From Myxococcus hansupus (GTDB lineage: Bacteria > Myxococcota > Myxococcia > Myxococcales > Myxococcaceae), in contig NZ_CP012109.1 in the NCBI RefSeq assembly GCF_000280925.3, positions 6,406,501 through 6,470,500 of the forward strand: a stretch of 64,000 nucleotides of DNA, written 5' to 3'. The position numbers and the translations under genes are program-made. Positions 36,071 to 44,992 of the stretch are shown piece after piece. The stretch's first letter is position 1; each line of letters begins with the position of its first letter. A model generated the notes under the pieces. That model searched no databases. It saw only the letters and a program-made list of their open reading frames with translations, and had not been told where the DNA came from.

Positions 36071-36409
36071 TCAAGCTGACCTGCGAGTGACGAAGTCCAC
36101 CGACACGGTTCGAGGCTCCTCGTCCCCGTAGGAAATCGTGACGACAAGCTCACAGGGGCACTTTGGGTTCGTCCAGTCGCCACACCAGACCTGGAAATCA
36201 GTGGCCTCGTCGAAACTCACGAGGTCGTGACCGAGTGCCCTCAGCTCCGCGACCATTCGATAGCCCTCTGCATCGGGAGTTGCAGATGACTTGAGCCGCG
36301 CTGCCAGCACCTGCTCCAACTCGCGAGAAAGTCGCTTCTGGTCGCGCGCCTGAACAAAGCTCTCGTAGGAAAAACAGGGATCAAGCATGTAAAGACTCCA
36401 GCCAAACAT
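36071..36409 (-). CDS. Hypothetical protein (about 112 aa)
   Basis: From the ATG at 36409 the protein reads FGWSLYMLDPCFSYESFVQA, then helical RELEQVLAARLKSS, and ends with a strand-rich part (FQVWCGDWTNPKCPCELVVT, SYGDEEPRTVSVDFV). I do not recognise the family. An ATG at 36388 is an alternative start. It lies between two IS remnants, so it may have lost a neighbour, but the frame itself is undisturbed. Confidence 0.45.
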   Translation of the reverse strand: MFGWSLYMLDPCFSYESFVQARDQKRLSRELEQVLAARLKSSATPDAEGYRMVAELRALGHDLVSFDEATDFQVWCGDWTNPKCPCELVVTISYGDEEPRTVSVDFVTRRSA

Positions 36410-36519
36410 TTCACGCGCGGATGTATCAGAGAAGTTGTCTCCTCGGCGGACAGGCCGAGATGACGACGCCGGCGAGCATTGGCAAGCCTCGGTATCGTAC
36501 ACAGATGCATTCAAGGCGC

Positions 36520-36705
36520 AGTTGGCGAAGCGGTTGCTGGGCCCGGACGCGAGAAGAGGCTCGACGAGCGCTGCTCGATGACATCGAGGTGTTCTACAAC
36601 CGAAAGCGTCATCACTCATCTCTCTGCGACATCAGCCCTGTGGAATACGAACGGCTGAGGCGCGAAAGCAGGCAGCATCGTCAACCTGTCCACCGAAGAG
36701 GGTAA
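36520..36705 (+). mobile_element. IS3-family 3' remnant
   Basis: Encodes EARRALLDDIEVFYNRKRHH and SSLCDISPVEYERL, the C-terminal end of an IS3 OrfB. It is followed by GTCAACCTGTCCACCGAA (36680-36697), identical to 11481-11498 at the right end of the intact IS3 element. Everything upstream is lost. Confidence 0.7.
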
Positions 36706-36970
36706 GGCGCAGTCGTCAGCTCGGCCTGTCCGCCGAGGCGACATCTTCCCGGATGCTGGGGGCGTATTCTCCGTCCTCGGCTGCTGCGTCATACGATTCC
36801 TCTGTCTCCATCTTCGCATCTGATAGAGGCCTCTACCGCCAGACGTCTGACTGCGGCGGCCTTCATGCAGGTGCAAGAGGCGGGATGTCCAATTCAGGCG
36901 GGACGGGGTAACCTGTCTCCCGGTCGTTTTTCAGAGCGCCCCGCCCCGTGGACACTCCGAGAAAGCATCC

Positions 36971-38173
36971 ATGAACCGACATGCGTGGACCCGCCTGCTG
37001 TGGCTCTCCCTGCTGCTCTCCTCCAGCACCGCCTTCGCCGCCCTGCCGACCTACCAGACGCTGAACCTCGAGGGCTGGACGGTGAAGGTCGACACCCGCC
37101 TGTTGAACAACAACGGGGCGGCAACGGAGAGGGCCATCACCCTGCTGACGGCTCAATTGAAAGACGTCGTCCGGCGGGTTCCCGCGGGCCCCCTCGAGCA
37201 ACTGCGCAAGGTGACACTGTGGATGTCCCCCCAGTACGCCGGCTTTCCCCCGAAGGCCGAATTCCACTACCACGCAGCGTGGTTGCGGAAACATGGCCGC
37301 AATCCAGCCATGGCGGAGAGCGTCGAGTTCACCAACATCCTCGCGTTCGAGGCGCAGACGCAGCAGAGTCCCCTGTTGATATTGCATGAGCTCGCCCACG
37401 CCTATCACCACCGTGTCCTCGGGGGTGGCAATACGGACATCCACGCGGCCTTCGTGCGGGCCACCGAGAGCAAGACCTATGAGCGTGTCGAGCGCCTCCA
37501 CCGCCACGGCCATCCCACCTCCTTCGAGCGCGCCTATGCCCTGGAAAACGCGCACGAGTTCTTCGCCGAGATGACCGAGGCCTTCTTCGGGCGCAATGAC
37601 CACTACCCCTTCACCGGCGAGGACCTGGCCCGGCACGACCCGGACACACTGGCCTTGCTCCAGAAGCTCTGGCAGAGCCCCCAGACGCCGGCGCCGCTGC
37701 CACAGCCCGTGCCCAAGGCGCCCGAGCCGGTGAGCTTCGACAGCCGCTGCTACTACCGGCTGACCACCCAGTGGCGAGGTGATGGCCTGTCCCTGGACAT
37801 CATCAACGACGGAAAGAACGACACCCCCATCCTCGCCAAGACGGCCATGGTGCCGGGGCAGCGATGGAAACTCCTCCCAGAGGCCAACGGCGCGCATCGG
37901 CTGGTGACGCAGTGGCGCGGCAATGGGATGTCCCTGGCCAGCACCGCCGGCAACCAGCCGTTGCTCGTCGCCACGGCCGCCGCTCCGGAGCAACTGTGGC
38001 GGGTCACACCGGAGCTCGACGGCACCCTGCGACTGACGAGCCTGGCGCAGGACGCGGGAATGTCACTGGACATCCTCTACGACGGCAAGGCCAACGTCAC
38101 CCCCATCCTCGCCCCACCCCGGCCCGTCGATGGACAATTCTGGAATGTAACGCTTGTGCCTCCCTGTCCTTAG
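36971..38173 (+). CDS. Secreted zinc metallopeptidase with ricin-type lectin domain
   Basis: 400 residues. A signal peptide (LLWLSLLLSSSTAFAA) is followed by a peptidase domain (about 25-235) with the zinc motif HELAH at 139-143 and a downstream ENAHEFFAEMTEAFF (192-206) likely to supply the third zinc ligand. A proline-rich linker leads to a beta-trefoil, ricin-like domain (258-400) with repeated QWRG(D/N)G(L/M)SL units. It should be exported and may bind glycans while cleaving protein, consistent with a predatory or scavenging role; substrate unknown. The ATG begins the signal peptide. Intact. Confidence 0.85.
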   Translation: MNRHAWTRLLWLSLLLSSSTAFAALPTYQTLNLEGWTVKVDTRLLNNNGAATERAITLLTAQLKDVVRRVPAGPLEQLRKVTLWMSPQYAGFPPKAEFHYHAAWLRKHGRNPAMAESVEFTNILAFEAQTQQSPLLILHELAHAYHHRVLGGGNTDIHAAFVRATESKTYERVERLHRHGHPTSFERAYALENAHEFFAEMTEAFFGRNDHYPFTGEDLARHDPDTLALLQKLWQSPQTPAPLPQPVPKAPEPVSFDSRCYYRLTTQWRGDGLSLDIINDGKNDTPILAKTAMVPGQRWKLLPEANGAHRLVTQWRGNGMSLASTAGNQPLLVATAAAPEQLWRVTPELDGTLRLTSLAQDAGMSLDILYDGKANVTPILAPPRPVDGQFWNVTLVPPCP

Positions 38174-38347
38174 CGTCCAACAAGAGCACCCGGGGAACGT
38201 CGCGCATGGGGTTCGCCCCCGGCGGCGGCATCCACGACATCATCATCTGGTTCCACACGCGCGGACCGCGATAAACTCCGGGCTGTTGGCCCCTCAATTG
38301 CCATAGGCTGAGGCCCCCCCCGCCTCGACACTGGAAGCCGAGCCCCC

Positions 38348-38425
38348 ATGCGTTCCCGCCCCTTCGTCTCTGTCCTCCTGGCCGCTTCCACCGTGTCGAT
38401 CCGTTCCAAGGAGGTGGCCCTGTGA
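38348..38425 (+). CDS. Possible 25-codon leader ORF
   Basis: A small frame starting at ATG 38348 (RSRPFVSVLLAASTVSIRSK) ends in TGA overlapping the GTG start of the next gene (GTGA). It resembles a signal peptide but is too short to be a secreted protein. It may be a coupled leader or the abandoned original start of the downstream gene. Weakly supported. Confidence 0.25.
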   Translation: MRSRPFVSVLLAASTVSIRSKEVAL

Positions 38426-39813
38426 GCCGCGTCGCGGGATGGGTGGTGCTGGTGCTGGCGCTGGTCGTGTCGTACCGCCCGGCCGAGGCCGCGCAGGCCA
38501 AGAAAGCGCAGGCGCAAAAGGCCCAGGTGCAGCAGACCCAAGTGGCCGTGCTGCGCCCCGAGGGCCGCCAGGCGGATGCGCTGCGCAGGGTGCTGACGCA
38601 GGAGCTGGGCAAGAAGGGACGCGGACGCGAGGTGCTGCCCGCGAAGAAGGTGGATGCCGAAGTGAAGCGCATCCGCGGCGGTCCGAAGACGGATGCGCAG
38701 CGGCAGGCGCTGGCGAAGAAGCTCGGCGCGGACGTGCTGATTGTCGCCTCGGTGAAGGGGACGAAGCGCTGGGACGTGGAGGTCCGCGCCTACTCCGGCA
38801 AGGACGGCACCCTGCTCGCCGAGGAGCGTTGGGACGTCCGCACCAATCGCGCCTTCCCCGACGTGCGGCGCGAGCTCGAGCCCAAGCTGGGCGCGGCCCT
38901 GAATGAGGGCTCGGAGCAGCGCCTCCCGCCTGCCGCCGTCACGCCTCCGACGCCCGTCTCCGAGCCAGAGGTCGCGCCCCCGGCCCCCATCGCGGAGGCA
39001 CCACGCCCGGCGGCGGTGAAGCCTCAGCCTTCCAAGCCCACCGCGAAGAAGGAGGAGCCGCCGGTGAAGTCCGAACCGAAGGCAGCCAGCCTTCGCGACC
39101 TGGACGGCCCCATCCTGGAGGCGGTGCTGTCCGGACAGGCGCTGTTCCGCCGCTTCAACTTCACGGGCAACAACGCCGACACGCTGCCCGACTACAACCT
39201 CAACAGCGCCGCGGCGGCGAGCCTCTCGGTCGTCTACTTCCCGCTCTCCCACTTCACGGATGGGATGGTGCACAACCTGGGCATCGTGGCGCGGGGCTCA
39301 CGCGCCATCGGGCTGTCCACGCGGCTCCCGAATGGCGACACGTACGGCACCACCGCGCAGCTCCTGGAGGGCGGTCTGCGCTTCCGCCTGCCGCTGCGGT
39401 GGATGGAGGTCTCGGTGGGCGCGCTGTACGGCACCCACACCTTCGCGGTGGACCTCCCGCCGGAGAGCACCTTCGCCCTGCCCGACGTGGACTACCGCTT
39501 CGCGCACGTGGAGCTCGGCCTGCGCAAGGCACTCACCGAGCGATGGGCCATCGCCGCGCGCGTGGGCTACCAGCACGTGATGAGCGCCGGCGAGCTGTCC
39601 TCGGACGACTACCTCCCCGAGCTGAGCGGCTTCGGACTCGATGGCGAACTCGCCGTGGAGTTCGCCCTGACGCGCATGCTGGGTCTGCGGCTGGGCGGAG
39701 AGATGCGGCGCTACGCCTTCACCGCTGACGCCGCGCAGGGAGCCCCGGTCTTCGCCGACGGCGCCAAGGACCTGTACTTCAGCGGCCAGCTCGGCGTGTT
39801 TCTGAGGCTGTAG
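38422..39813 (+). CDS. Outer-membrane beta-barrel protein with periplasmic head
   Basis: 463 residues. A signal peptide (VVLVLALVVSYRPAEA) is followed by a periplasmic domain (residues 35-155) with VAVLRPEGRQADALRRVL and LGADVLIVASVKG, resembling TolB/GNA1162-like domains. Next comes a Pro/Lys/Glu-rich linker (160-225) and a C-terminal region of amphipathic strands ending GQLGVFLRL, typical of outer-membrane barrels. The GTG start has AAGGAGGT. Function unknown; the layout suggests a myxobacterial envelope protein. It lies just upstream of the DUF1592 operon with about 215 bp between. Confidence 0.65.
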   Translation: MSRVAGWVVLVLALVVSYRPAEAAQAKKAQAQKAQVQQTQVAVLRPEGRQADALRRVLTQELGKKGRGREVLPAKKVDAEVKRIRGGPKTDAQRQALAKKLGADVLIVASVKGTKRWDVEVRAYSGKDGTLLAEERWDVRTNRAFPDVRRELEPKLGAALNEGSEQRLPPAAVTPPTPVSEPEVAPPAPIAEAPRPAAVKPQPSKPTAKKEEPPVKSEPKAASLRDLDGPILEAVLSGQALFRRFNFTGNNADTLPDYNLNSAAAASLSVVYFPLSHFTDGMVHNLGIVARGSRAIGLSTRLPNGDTYGTTAQLLEGGLRFRLPLRWMEVSVGALYGTHTFAVDLPPESTFALPDVDYRFAHVELGLRKALTERWAIAARVGYQHVMSAGELSSDDYLPELSGFGLDGELAVEFALTRMLGLRLGGEMRRYAFTADAAQGAPVFADGAKDLYFSGQLGVFLRL

Positions 39814-40028
39814 CACCGGCATATCGAGGGGGGATGTCCCCCACGCCTGTGGCGCCTCCTCCACACTTTCCGCGAGGCCCGCTCGAAAAGTCGGGTCTGT
39901 TGAAACACGTATGCACGCGTGACAGGAGTTTTTCAGTATCCGTGTCATCGGGCCATTTGACCGATGCGCGTGCGCTTCGCGGTTACATTGACAGGAACGC
40001 GCAATCCATTCGATTGATATGTCTCCCA

Positions 40029-41768
40029 ATGATGGAGGCGCTCGTGCCGAGGATGCGGTCACAACGGTTGTCACGAGAGCCAGCGGCGCGGGGACGGTGG
40101 TGGCGCCCGGTGGTGCTCGGGCTGGTCTTGAGCGGGGCTGCTGGCTGCGAAGGAATCATCTCCAACCCGGAGGGCCCCGGTGGAGGGCCCGGCCCCGGCA
40201 CGCCCCCGCCCGGCGTCATCGAGAAGCCAGCCCCATCCGTGCGGATGGCGCGCCTGACGCACGTGCAGTGGACCCACAGCGTGCAGGAGCTGCTCAGGCT
40301 GGACGCGCCGCCCACCACGCAGGCGGGCACCTTCCGCGCGGACCCCGCCCTGGGCGGCTTTCTCTTCGACAACAATGCGCGCGCCCTCTCCGTCGACGAG
40401 GCCCTCTGGGGCGCCTACCAGCGCGCCGCCGCCGAGCTCGCCGGCCAGGTGACGACGGACGCGACGAAGCTCTCGCGCCTGCTGCCTCCATCGGCCGCCA
40501 CCAGCGAGGAGCGCGCCCGCGCCTTCGTGGAGTCCTTCGGCCTGCGCGCGCACCGGCGCCCGCTGACGACCGATGAGGTGGAGGGCTACCTCGAGCTGTA
40601 CCGCAAGGGCCCCCAGGCCTACGCGGACATGTCGGCCTTCGAGGGTGGCATCCGGCTGGTGATCGAAGCCTTCCTCCAGTCGCCCCACTTCCTCTACCGC
40701 GTGGAGCGCAGCACGGTGGCCGTGCAGGACCGGGTCCCGCTCGACGACTACGAGGTGGCTTCGCGGCTGAGCTACGGCCTCTGGAGCACCATGCCGGACG
40801 ACGCCCTGTTCGCCGCTGCGGACGAGGGCGCCCTGCACTCCCGCGAGGGCGTCGCCACCCAGGCGCGGCGCATGCTCCAGGACGCGCGCTCGAACAAGGT
40901 GGTGGAGGCCTTCCACCGCACCCTCTTCGACGTGCCCCGCTATGCCGCCATCCGGCCCTCCCTCACACGCTACCCTCAGGTGTCCGAGCGCCTCGGGGAG
41001 TACGCGGCCCGGGAGACGACCCTCTTCGTCCAGGACATCGTCTTCTCCCGCAAGGGCGGCTACCGCGACCTGCTCACCTCGCCGACCACCTTCGTCAACG
41101 ACGAGCTGGCGCGCGTCTACGGGCTGAGTGGCGCGTTCACCGCCGACTTCGTCCCCGTGACGCTGGACTCGCGCGAGCGCAAGGGCGTGCTCACCCAGGT
41201 GGGCTTCCTGGCCTCACACGCGACGTCGGTGGACCCGGACCCCATCCACCGCGGCGTCTTCGTGTCCGAGCGCATCATCTGCCGGAAGATTGGCGCGCCG
41301 CCGGCCAACATCCCACCGCTTCCCGCCCCCCAGGGCCGCACCAATCGCGAGGTCGTCGCCTCGCACACCGAAGCGCCAGGGACCGCGTGCGCCAGTTGCC
41401 ACACGAACCTCATCAACCCGCTCGGCTTCCCCTTCGAGAACTACGACGCCATCGGCGGCTACCGCACCACGGACAACGGGCATCCGGTGGACTCCAGCGC
41501 GTCTCCCAACATCTTCGGACAGACGGTGCAGGTGCGCGATGCGCTCGACCTGGCGGACGCACTCGCGGCCCAGGAGGTCGTGCATACGTGCTACGCGCAG
41601 CACTGGGTGGAGTACCTCCATGGGCGCCCGTTCGCCCACGAGGACATGCCGCTGGTGGAGCGGCTCGGGAAGCTGTCGCAGGCGGGCAACCTGTCCATCG
41701 TCGACCTCGTCGTGGAAGTCGTCACCAGTGAAGGCTTCGTGAATCGCCACCCGGAGGAGCTGCCATGA
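40029..41768 (+). CDS. DUF1592/DUF1588/DUF1585 lipoprotein with CxxCH motif
   Basis: 579 residues from ATG 40029; ATGs at 40032 and 40053 are equally possible. A basic N-terminus and hydrophobic stretch end in the lipobox AAGC. The DUF1595/1592/1588/1585 domains of planctomycete- and myxobacteria-type proteins follow: RLTHVQWTHSVQELLRLD, FGLRAHRRPLTTDEVEGYL, SYGLWSTMPDD, GVLTQVGFLASHATSVDPDP, and CASCHTNLINPLGFPFENYD with a CxxCH heme-binding motif near residue 455. The family is found next to DUF1552 proteins, as here; the enzymatic role is not established. The stop overlaps the next start (ATGA), so the two are co-translated. Confidence 0.85.
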   Translation: MMEALVPRMRSQRLSREPAARGRWWRPVVLGLVLSGAAGCEGIISNPEGPGGGPGPGTPPPGVIEKPAPSVRMARLTHVQWTHSVQELLRLDAPPTTQAGTFRADPALGGFLFDNNARALSVDEALWGAYQRAAAELAGQVTTDATKLSRLLPPSAATSEERARAFVESFGLRAHRRPLTTDEVEGYLELYRKGPQAYADMSAFEGGIRLVIEAFLQSPHFLYRVERSTVAVQDRVPLDDYEVASRLSYGLWSTMPDDALFAAADEGALHSREGVATQARRMLQDARSNKVVEAFHRTLFDVPRYAAIRPSLTRYPQVSERLGEYAARETTLFVQDIVFSRKGGYRDLLTSPTTFVNDELARVYGLSGAFTADFVPVTLDSRERKGVLTQVGFLASHATSVDPDPIHRGVFVSERIICRKIGAPPANIPPLPAPQGRTNREVVASHTEAPGTACASCHTNLINPLGFPFENYDAIGGYRTTDNGHPVDSSASPNIFGQTVQVRDALDLADALAAQEVVHTCYAQHWVEYLHGRPFAHEDMPLVERLGKLSQAGNLSIVDLVVEVVTSEGFVNRHPEELP

Positions 41769-43189
41769 AGCTGAGTCGCCGGATGGTGTTGAAGGGCCTG
41801 GGCGGGACGATGCTGAGCCTGCCGTTTCTCGAGGGGCTGATGCCGAGGACCGCCCGCGCGGCGGACTCGGGGGCGCGGCCGTACGCCATCTTCTTCCGGC
41901 AGGCCAACGGCGTCGCCTCGGCCCAGACGACGTCGGAGCTCGGCGCGGAGCCGGAGCGCTTCTGGCCGCGCAGCCTGGGTGCGCTCACCGCGGAGAGCAT
42001 CGCCGGGCGGGCCGTGGGCGTGCTCAATGACCACCGCGCGCACCTGCTGGTGGTGCGCAACATCAACATGCGGGACTACAACTACGGGGACGGCCACGCC
42101 CGCGGCGCCATGCAGGGGCTGACCGCGCGGGGCCCCGTGGTGGAGGGCGCAGGCGGCGGCTCCGAGTCCGGAGGCGAGTCCATCGACCACCGCATCGGCC
42201 GCGAGCTCAATCCGCAGCAACGGGACTCGCTCGTCTTCTACGCGGGCCGGCGTGGCGGCTGGCTTGGAGGGCCCTGCCTCTCCTACCGGAGCAGCAACGT
42301 GCGCCGGGCCGCGCTGCATGACCCGTGGAATGCGTACCAGACGATGATTGGCGGCCCGGGCGGCCTGACGCCCGAGGCTCGCGAGCAGCTCCTCGTCCGG
42401 CAGCGCAGCGTGAACGACCTGGTGAAGGCCCAGCTCCAGGCGCTCCAGCGGCGGCCCGAGCTGAGCACGTCCGACCACGAGCGCCTGGACCTGCACCTGT
42501 CCAACGTCCGGGACCTGGAGGTCGCCCTGAGTTGCCGCATGCGCGCGGACCAGGAGCGCATCCTCCAGCAGGAGGCGCCCGGCTATGACAGCACGGACGG
42601 CACCGAGGTGCTCGCCACCGCCAGGCTGCACATGGACATCGCCGTGATGGCGATGGCGTGCGGCACCAACCGCGCGGCCGTCATCCAGGTGGGCAACGGC
42701 AACGATGGTGACACGCGCTACCGCCACCCGGACACGGGGCAGTTGATGGAGAACTTCCATTACGTGTCCCACCGCCGCTCGTCGCACGACTCCAGCGGCG
42801 GCATCATCACCGGTTCGGACCTGCTGCACCACCACGTGGACGCGCAGTTCGCGAGCGCCTTCAAGCACCTCCTGGACCGGCTGGTGGCCTACCAGATGCC
42901 GGACGGGAAGCGCCTCATCGAGCACGGCGTGGCGGTCTGGTACAACGACCTGGGCAACGGCCCGGCCCACTCGGCGCGCAATGTGCCCTTCGTCCTGGCG
43001 GGGAGCTGCAATGGCTTCCTCAAGCAGGGCGTCTACGTCGAGGCGGCGGGCGGCGGCAATCCCAACCACAACCGGATGCTGAACACGATTGGCACCGCCG
43101 TGGGGCTGAGGAACGCGGCCGGCGGGAACCTGGACGACTTCGGCGACCCGTCGCTGCCCCGGGGCGTGCTCTCCGAGCTCATCGCCTGA
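41765..43189 (+). CDS. DUF1552 protein with Tat-type signal
   Basis: 474 residues. The N-terminus has a twin-arginine motif (SRRMVLKGLGGTMLSLPFLE) ending near AARA, so it is probably exported folded by Tat. The body matches DUF1552 (IFFRQANGVASAQT, GHARGAMQGLTARGP, SIDHRIGRELNP, VWYNDLGNG), a family coupled to DUF1592 proteins in planctomycetes and myxobacteria. The alkaline-phosphatase-like arrangement suggests an exported hydrolase or sulfatase relative, without proof. It overlaps the upstream gene by 4 bp. It is followed by several inverted repeats (43206-43331). Confidence 0.85.
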   Translation: MKLSRRMVLKGLGGTMLSLPFLEGLMPRTARAADSGARPYAIFFRQANGVASAQTTSELGAEPERFWPRSLGALTAESIAGRAVGVLNDHRAHLLVVRNINMRDYNYGDGHARGAMQGLTARGPVVEGAGGGSESGGESIDHRIGRELNPQQRDSLVFYAGRRGGWLGGPCLSYRSSNVRRAALHDPWNAYQTMIGGPGGLTPEAREQLLVRQRSVNDLVKAQLQALQRRPELSTSDHERLDLHLSNVRDLEVALSCRMRADQERILQQEAPGYDSTDGTEVLATARLHMDIAVMAMACGTNRAAVIQVGNGNDGDTRYRHPDTGQLMENFHYVSHRRSSHDSSGGIITGSDLLHHHVDAQFASAFKHLLDRLVAYQMPDGKRLIEHGVAVWYNDLGNGPAHSARNVPFVLAGSCNGFLKQGVYVEAAGGGNPNHNRMLNTIGTAVGLRNAAGGNLDDFGDPSLPRGVLSELIA

Positions 43190-43205
43190 GTGGACGGTTG
43201 CGACT

Positions 43206-43230
43206 TGCTCCAGTGTTCAGCACTGGAGCA
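43206..43230 (+). terminator. Hairpin after the DUF1592/DUF1552 operon
   Basis: TGCTCCAGTG and CACTGGAGCA form a perfect 10-bp stem with a 5-nt loop (TTCAG), 17 bp after the DUF1552 stop. Its position suggests an operon terminator; no T tract follows. Confidence 0.5.
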
Positions 43231-43280
43231 GGTCGTTCAGGCAGCGTGACCACCCTGCCCGTGGAGCGAAGGACTCTCAC

Positions 43281-43331
43281 GCCTGATCAGGCGAGCGTGT
43301 GACCGAACACTGCTGACACGCCCTGTCAGCA
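43281..43331. repeat. Palindrome plus second hairpin
   Basis: GCCTGATCAGGC (43281-43292) is a perfect 12-bp palindrome. TGCTGACA/TGTCAGCA (43311-43331) forms an 8-bp stem with a 5-nt loop. With the hairpin at 43206 there are three symmetric elements within 125 bp, possibly a terminator cluster or protein-binding sites. Confidence 0.4.
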
Positions 43332-43376
43332 CACGTCGGGCACAACCTTGGGATGCACAAACCCAGGCGACGCACG

Positions 43377-43480
43377 ATGAGCCCCTTCACCATTTCCGAT
43401 TCCGAGCTCGCCGGCCCTCGGGCGCGGCTGAAGGCAACGCGCTTCCCCGCGGCGGTCGAAGGCGTCAGGGGAGGGGTCGG
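43377..43480 (+). pseudogene. Epoxide hydrolase N-terminal fragment
   Basis: The frame begins SPFTISDSELAGPRARLKAT then RFPAAVEG, matching the start of the epoxide-hydrolase N-terminal (EHN) domain. The conserved downstream part and the alpha/beta-hydrolase domain are absent; the frame drifts into unrelated sequence after about 30 residues. A gene fossil. Confidence 0.5.
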
Positions 43481-43614
43481 CGGGGCGGGGCGTGGATGTG
43501 CCGCGATGCGCGCGAAAGGTCGTCACGGGAGCGACAGCGCGAAGAGACAGCACGACGCAGCGGACGCGGAGGTGCATCTCACTCAGGCGAACACAGCCAG
43601 TCCGCGACCGCGCA

Positions 43615-43968
43615 TCATTGGTCCCAGGCAAGACATGAATTGGGACTGGTGACATTGACACAGCCATGTTCATCCACTTGCCTGATGGCGGGCGGCGCCA
43701 TATCAGCCACGTGGGGGCAGCGCGATGCGTCGTCGACGGGAATCCACCCTCCCACCGCGACGCTATGACACGAAGGGGTGCCAGCAAGTGGCGGACAGCA
43801 GAACCCTTCCCCATCTGGAGAAACAGGCAGTCCGGACCCGCCATCCCAATCGCGCCCCGCATCTGCAATGCCAGCATCCTCCCAGCCTCCATCAGCGTTG
43901 GACTCCGACACGGATGCACAGGACTGAAGAAGCAGCAGCGCTGAACCAGGCAGCAAGTAACGCAACAT
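43615..43968 (-). CDS. Small Cys-rich lipoprotein
   Basis: 117 residues. A hydrophobic leader (LRYLLPGSALLLLQSC) ends in a lipobox-like LQSC, followed by an Asp/Gly/Ala-rich segment with DAG units and a Cys-rich C-terminal part (EGFCCPPLAGTPSCHS, SRCPHVADM, HGCVNVTSPNSCL). The six mature-domain cysteines suggest disulfides in an exported protein. The start could be ATG 43968 or 43974; the G-rich binding site fits the former better. Family unknown, but such small DAG-linker lipoproteins are common in myxobacteria. Confidence 0.55.
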   Translation of the reverse strand: MLRYLLPGSALLLLQSCASVSESNADGGWEDAGIADAGRDWDGGSGLPVSPDGEGFCCPPLAGTPSCHSVAVGGWIPVDDASRCPHVADMAPPAIRQVDEHGCVNVTSPNSCLAWDQ

Positions 43969-44292
43969 CGGCATCCCCCCTGTCGGGCAACGCCAGTCCG
44001 GCCGAATCGAAGGCAATGGACTGAACCCCCTCGAAACAGAGCACGCTCTTCACATCCGGGCCACTCAGACCTTGAACCAGGTCACCTCGGATGCCGAAGC
44101 GCAAGCGTCCCACATCCGACTGGTTGCCCACGACCCGACACGCCACCCCACAGGGCGGTTGCGGGGTGCCCCACCCTGCCCGCGGCTCCAGCCGACTCGC
44201 GACAGGTATCCGACCGGCGCTGCGAAACGCCAGAAAAGGTCGGACATCCGACTGGCGCACGAAGGTGGGCCCTGGCACGGGAGGATGTGGAC

Positions 44293-44988
44293 ATGAAGAT
44301 TGGAATCATTGGCGCGGGTCTGATTGGGGGGACCCTGACGCGTAGGTGGACCAAGCTCGGGCACGAGGTGTTCATCGCGAACTCACGGGGCCCGGAGACG
44401 TTGCGCGAGTTGGAGAAGGAGACGGGCGCGAAGGCCGTCACCGCGAAGGAGGCCGCGCGGGCCGGAGAGGTCGTCGTCGTCACCATCACGCAGAAGGCGA
44501 TCCCCGACCTGCCGAAGGACCTCTTCGCGGGTGTGCCCAAAGACGTCGTCGTCATCGACACGGGTAATTACTATCCCGTGCGTGACGGCAACATCGCAGC
44601 GCTCGAGAAGGGGCAGATTGAGAGCGAATGGGTGGCGGAGCATCTTGGACGCCCCGTCATCAAGGCCTTCAACAACATCTACTTCCAGAGCCTTCTGGAT
44701 AAGGGCGTCCCCAAGGGAACTGCGGGACGCATCGCACTGCCGATCGCCGGCGAGCCCGACGCGAAGGCGAAGGTGCTCAAGCTCGTTGAAGAACTGGGCT
44801 TCGACGCCATCGACGCAGGGAGTCTCGCGGATTCCTGGCGCCAGCAACCGGGCACCCCCGTCTATACCCACGACTTCGACGCATCCGGCGTGAAGAAGGC
44901 GCTCGCGGAGGCAGACCGCGCGAGCCTGCCGAAATACCGCGATGCCGCGAACACCTGGCTGAAGAACTTTCTGGCGTCCCAGGGCTGA
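44293..44988 (+). CDS. NADP/F420-dependent oxidoreductase-like protein
   Basis: 231 residues of a single Rossmann fold with the dinucleotide motif GIIGAGLIGG (residues 4-13) followed by LTRRWTKLGHEVFIANSRGP, as in NADPH-dependent F420 reductase-like (NADP_F420) proteins. Further conserved segments are KDVVVIDTGNYYPV and PVIKAFNNIYF. The true substrate is unknown; the family includes ferric-reductase-like and F420:NADP oxidoreductases. Two residues could precede the chosen ATG (start at 44287). Monocistronic as far as can be seen. Confidence 0.85.
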   Translation: MKIGIIGAGLIGGTLTRRWTKLGHEVFIANSRGPETLRELEKETGAKAVTAKEAARAGEVVVVTITQKAIPDLPKDLFAGVPKDVVVIDTGNYYPVRDGNIAALEKGQIESEWVAEHLGRPVIKAFNNIYFQSLLDKGVPKGTAGRIALPIAGEPDAKAKVLKLVEELGFDAIDAGSLADSWRQQPGTPVYTHDFDASGVKKALAEADRASLPKYRDAANTWLKNFLASQG

Positions 44989-44992
44989 GCGC

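Noticed and set aside
36863-37993. 376-codon minus-strand frame
   Set aside because: Antisense to the metallopeptidase-lectin gene; composition is that of a shadow frame.
41591-43069. 492-codon minus-strand frame
   Set aside because: Antisense to the DUF1552 gene, whose protein has a Tat signal and conserved motifs; the antisense product has none.
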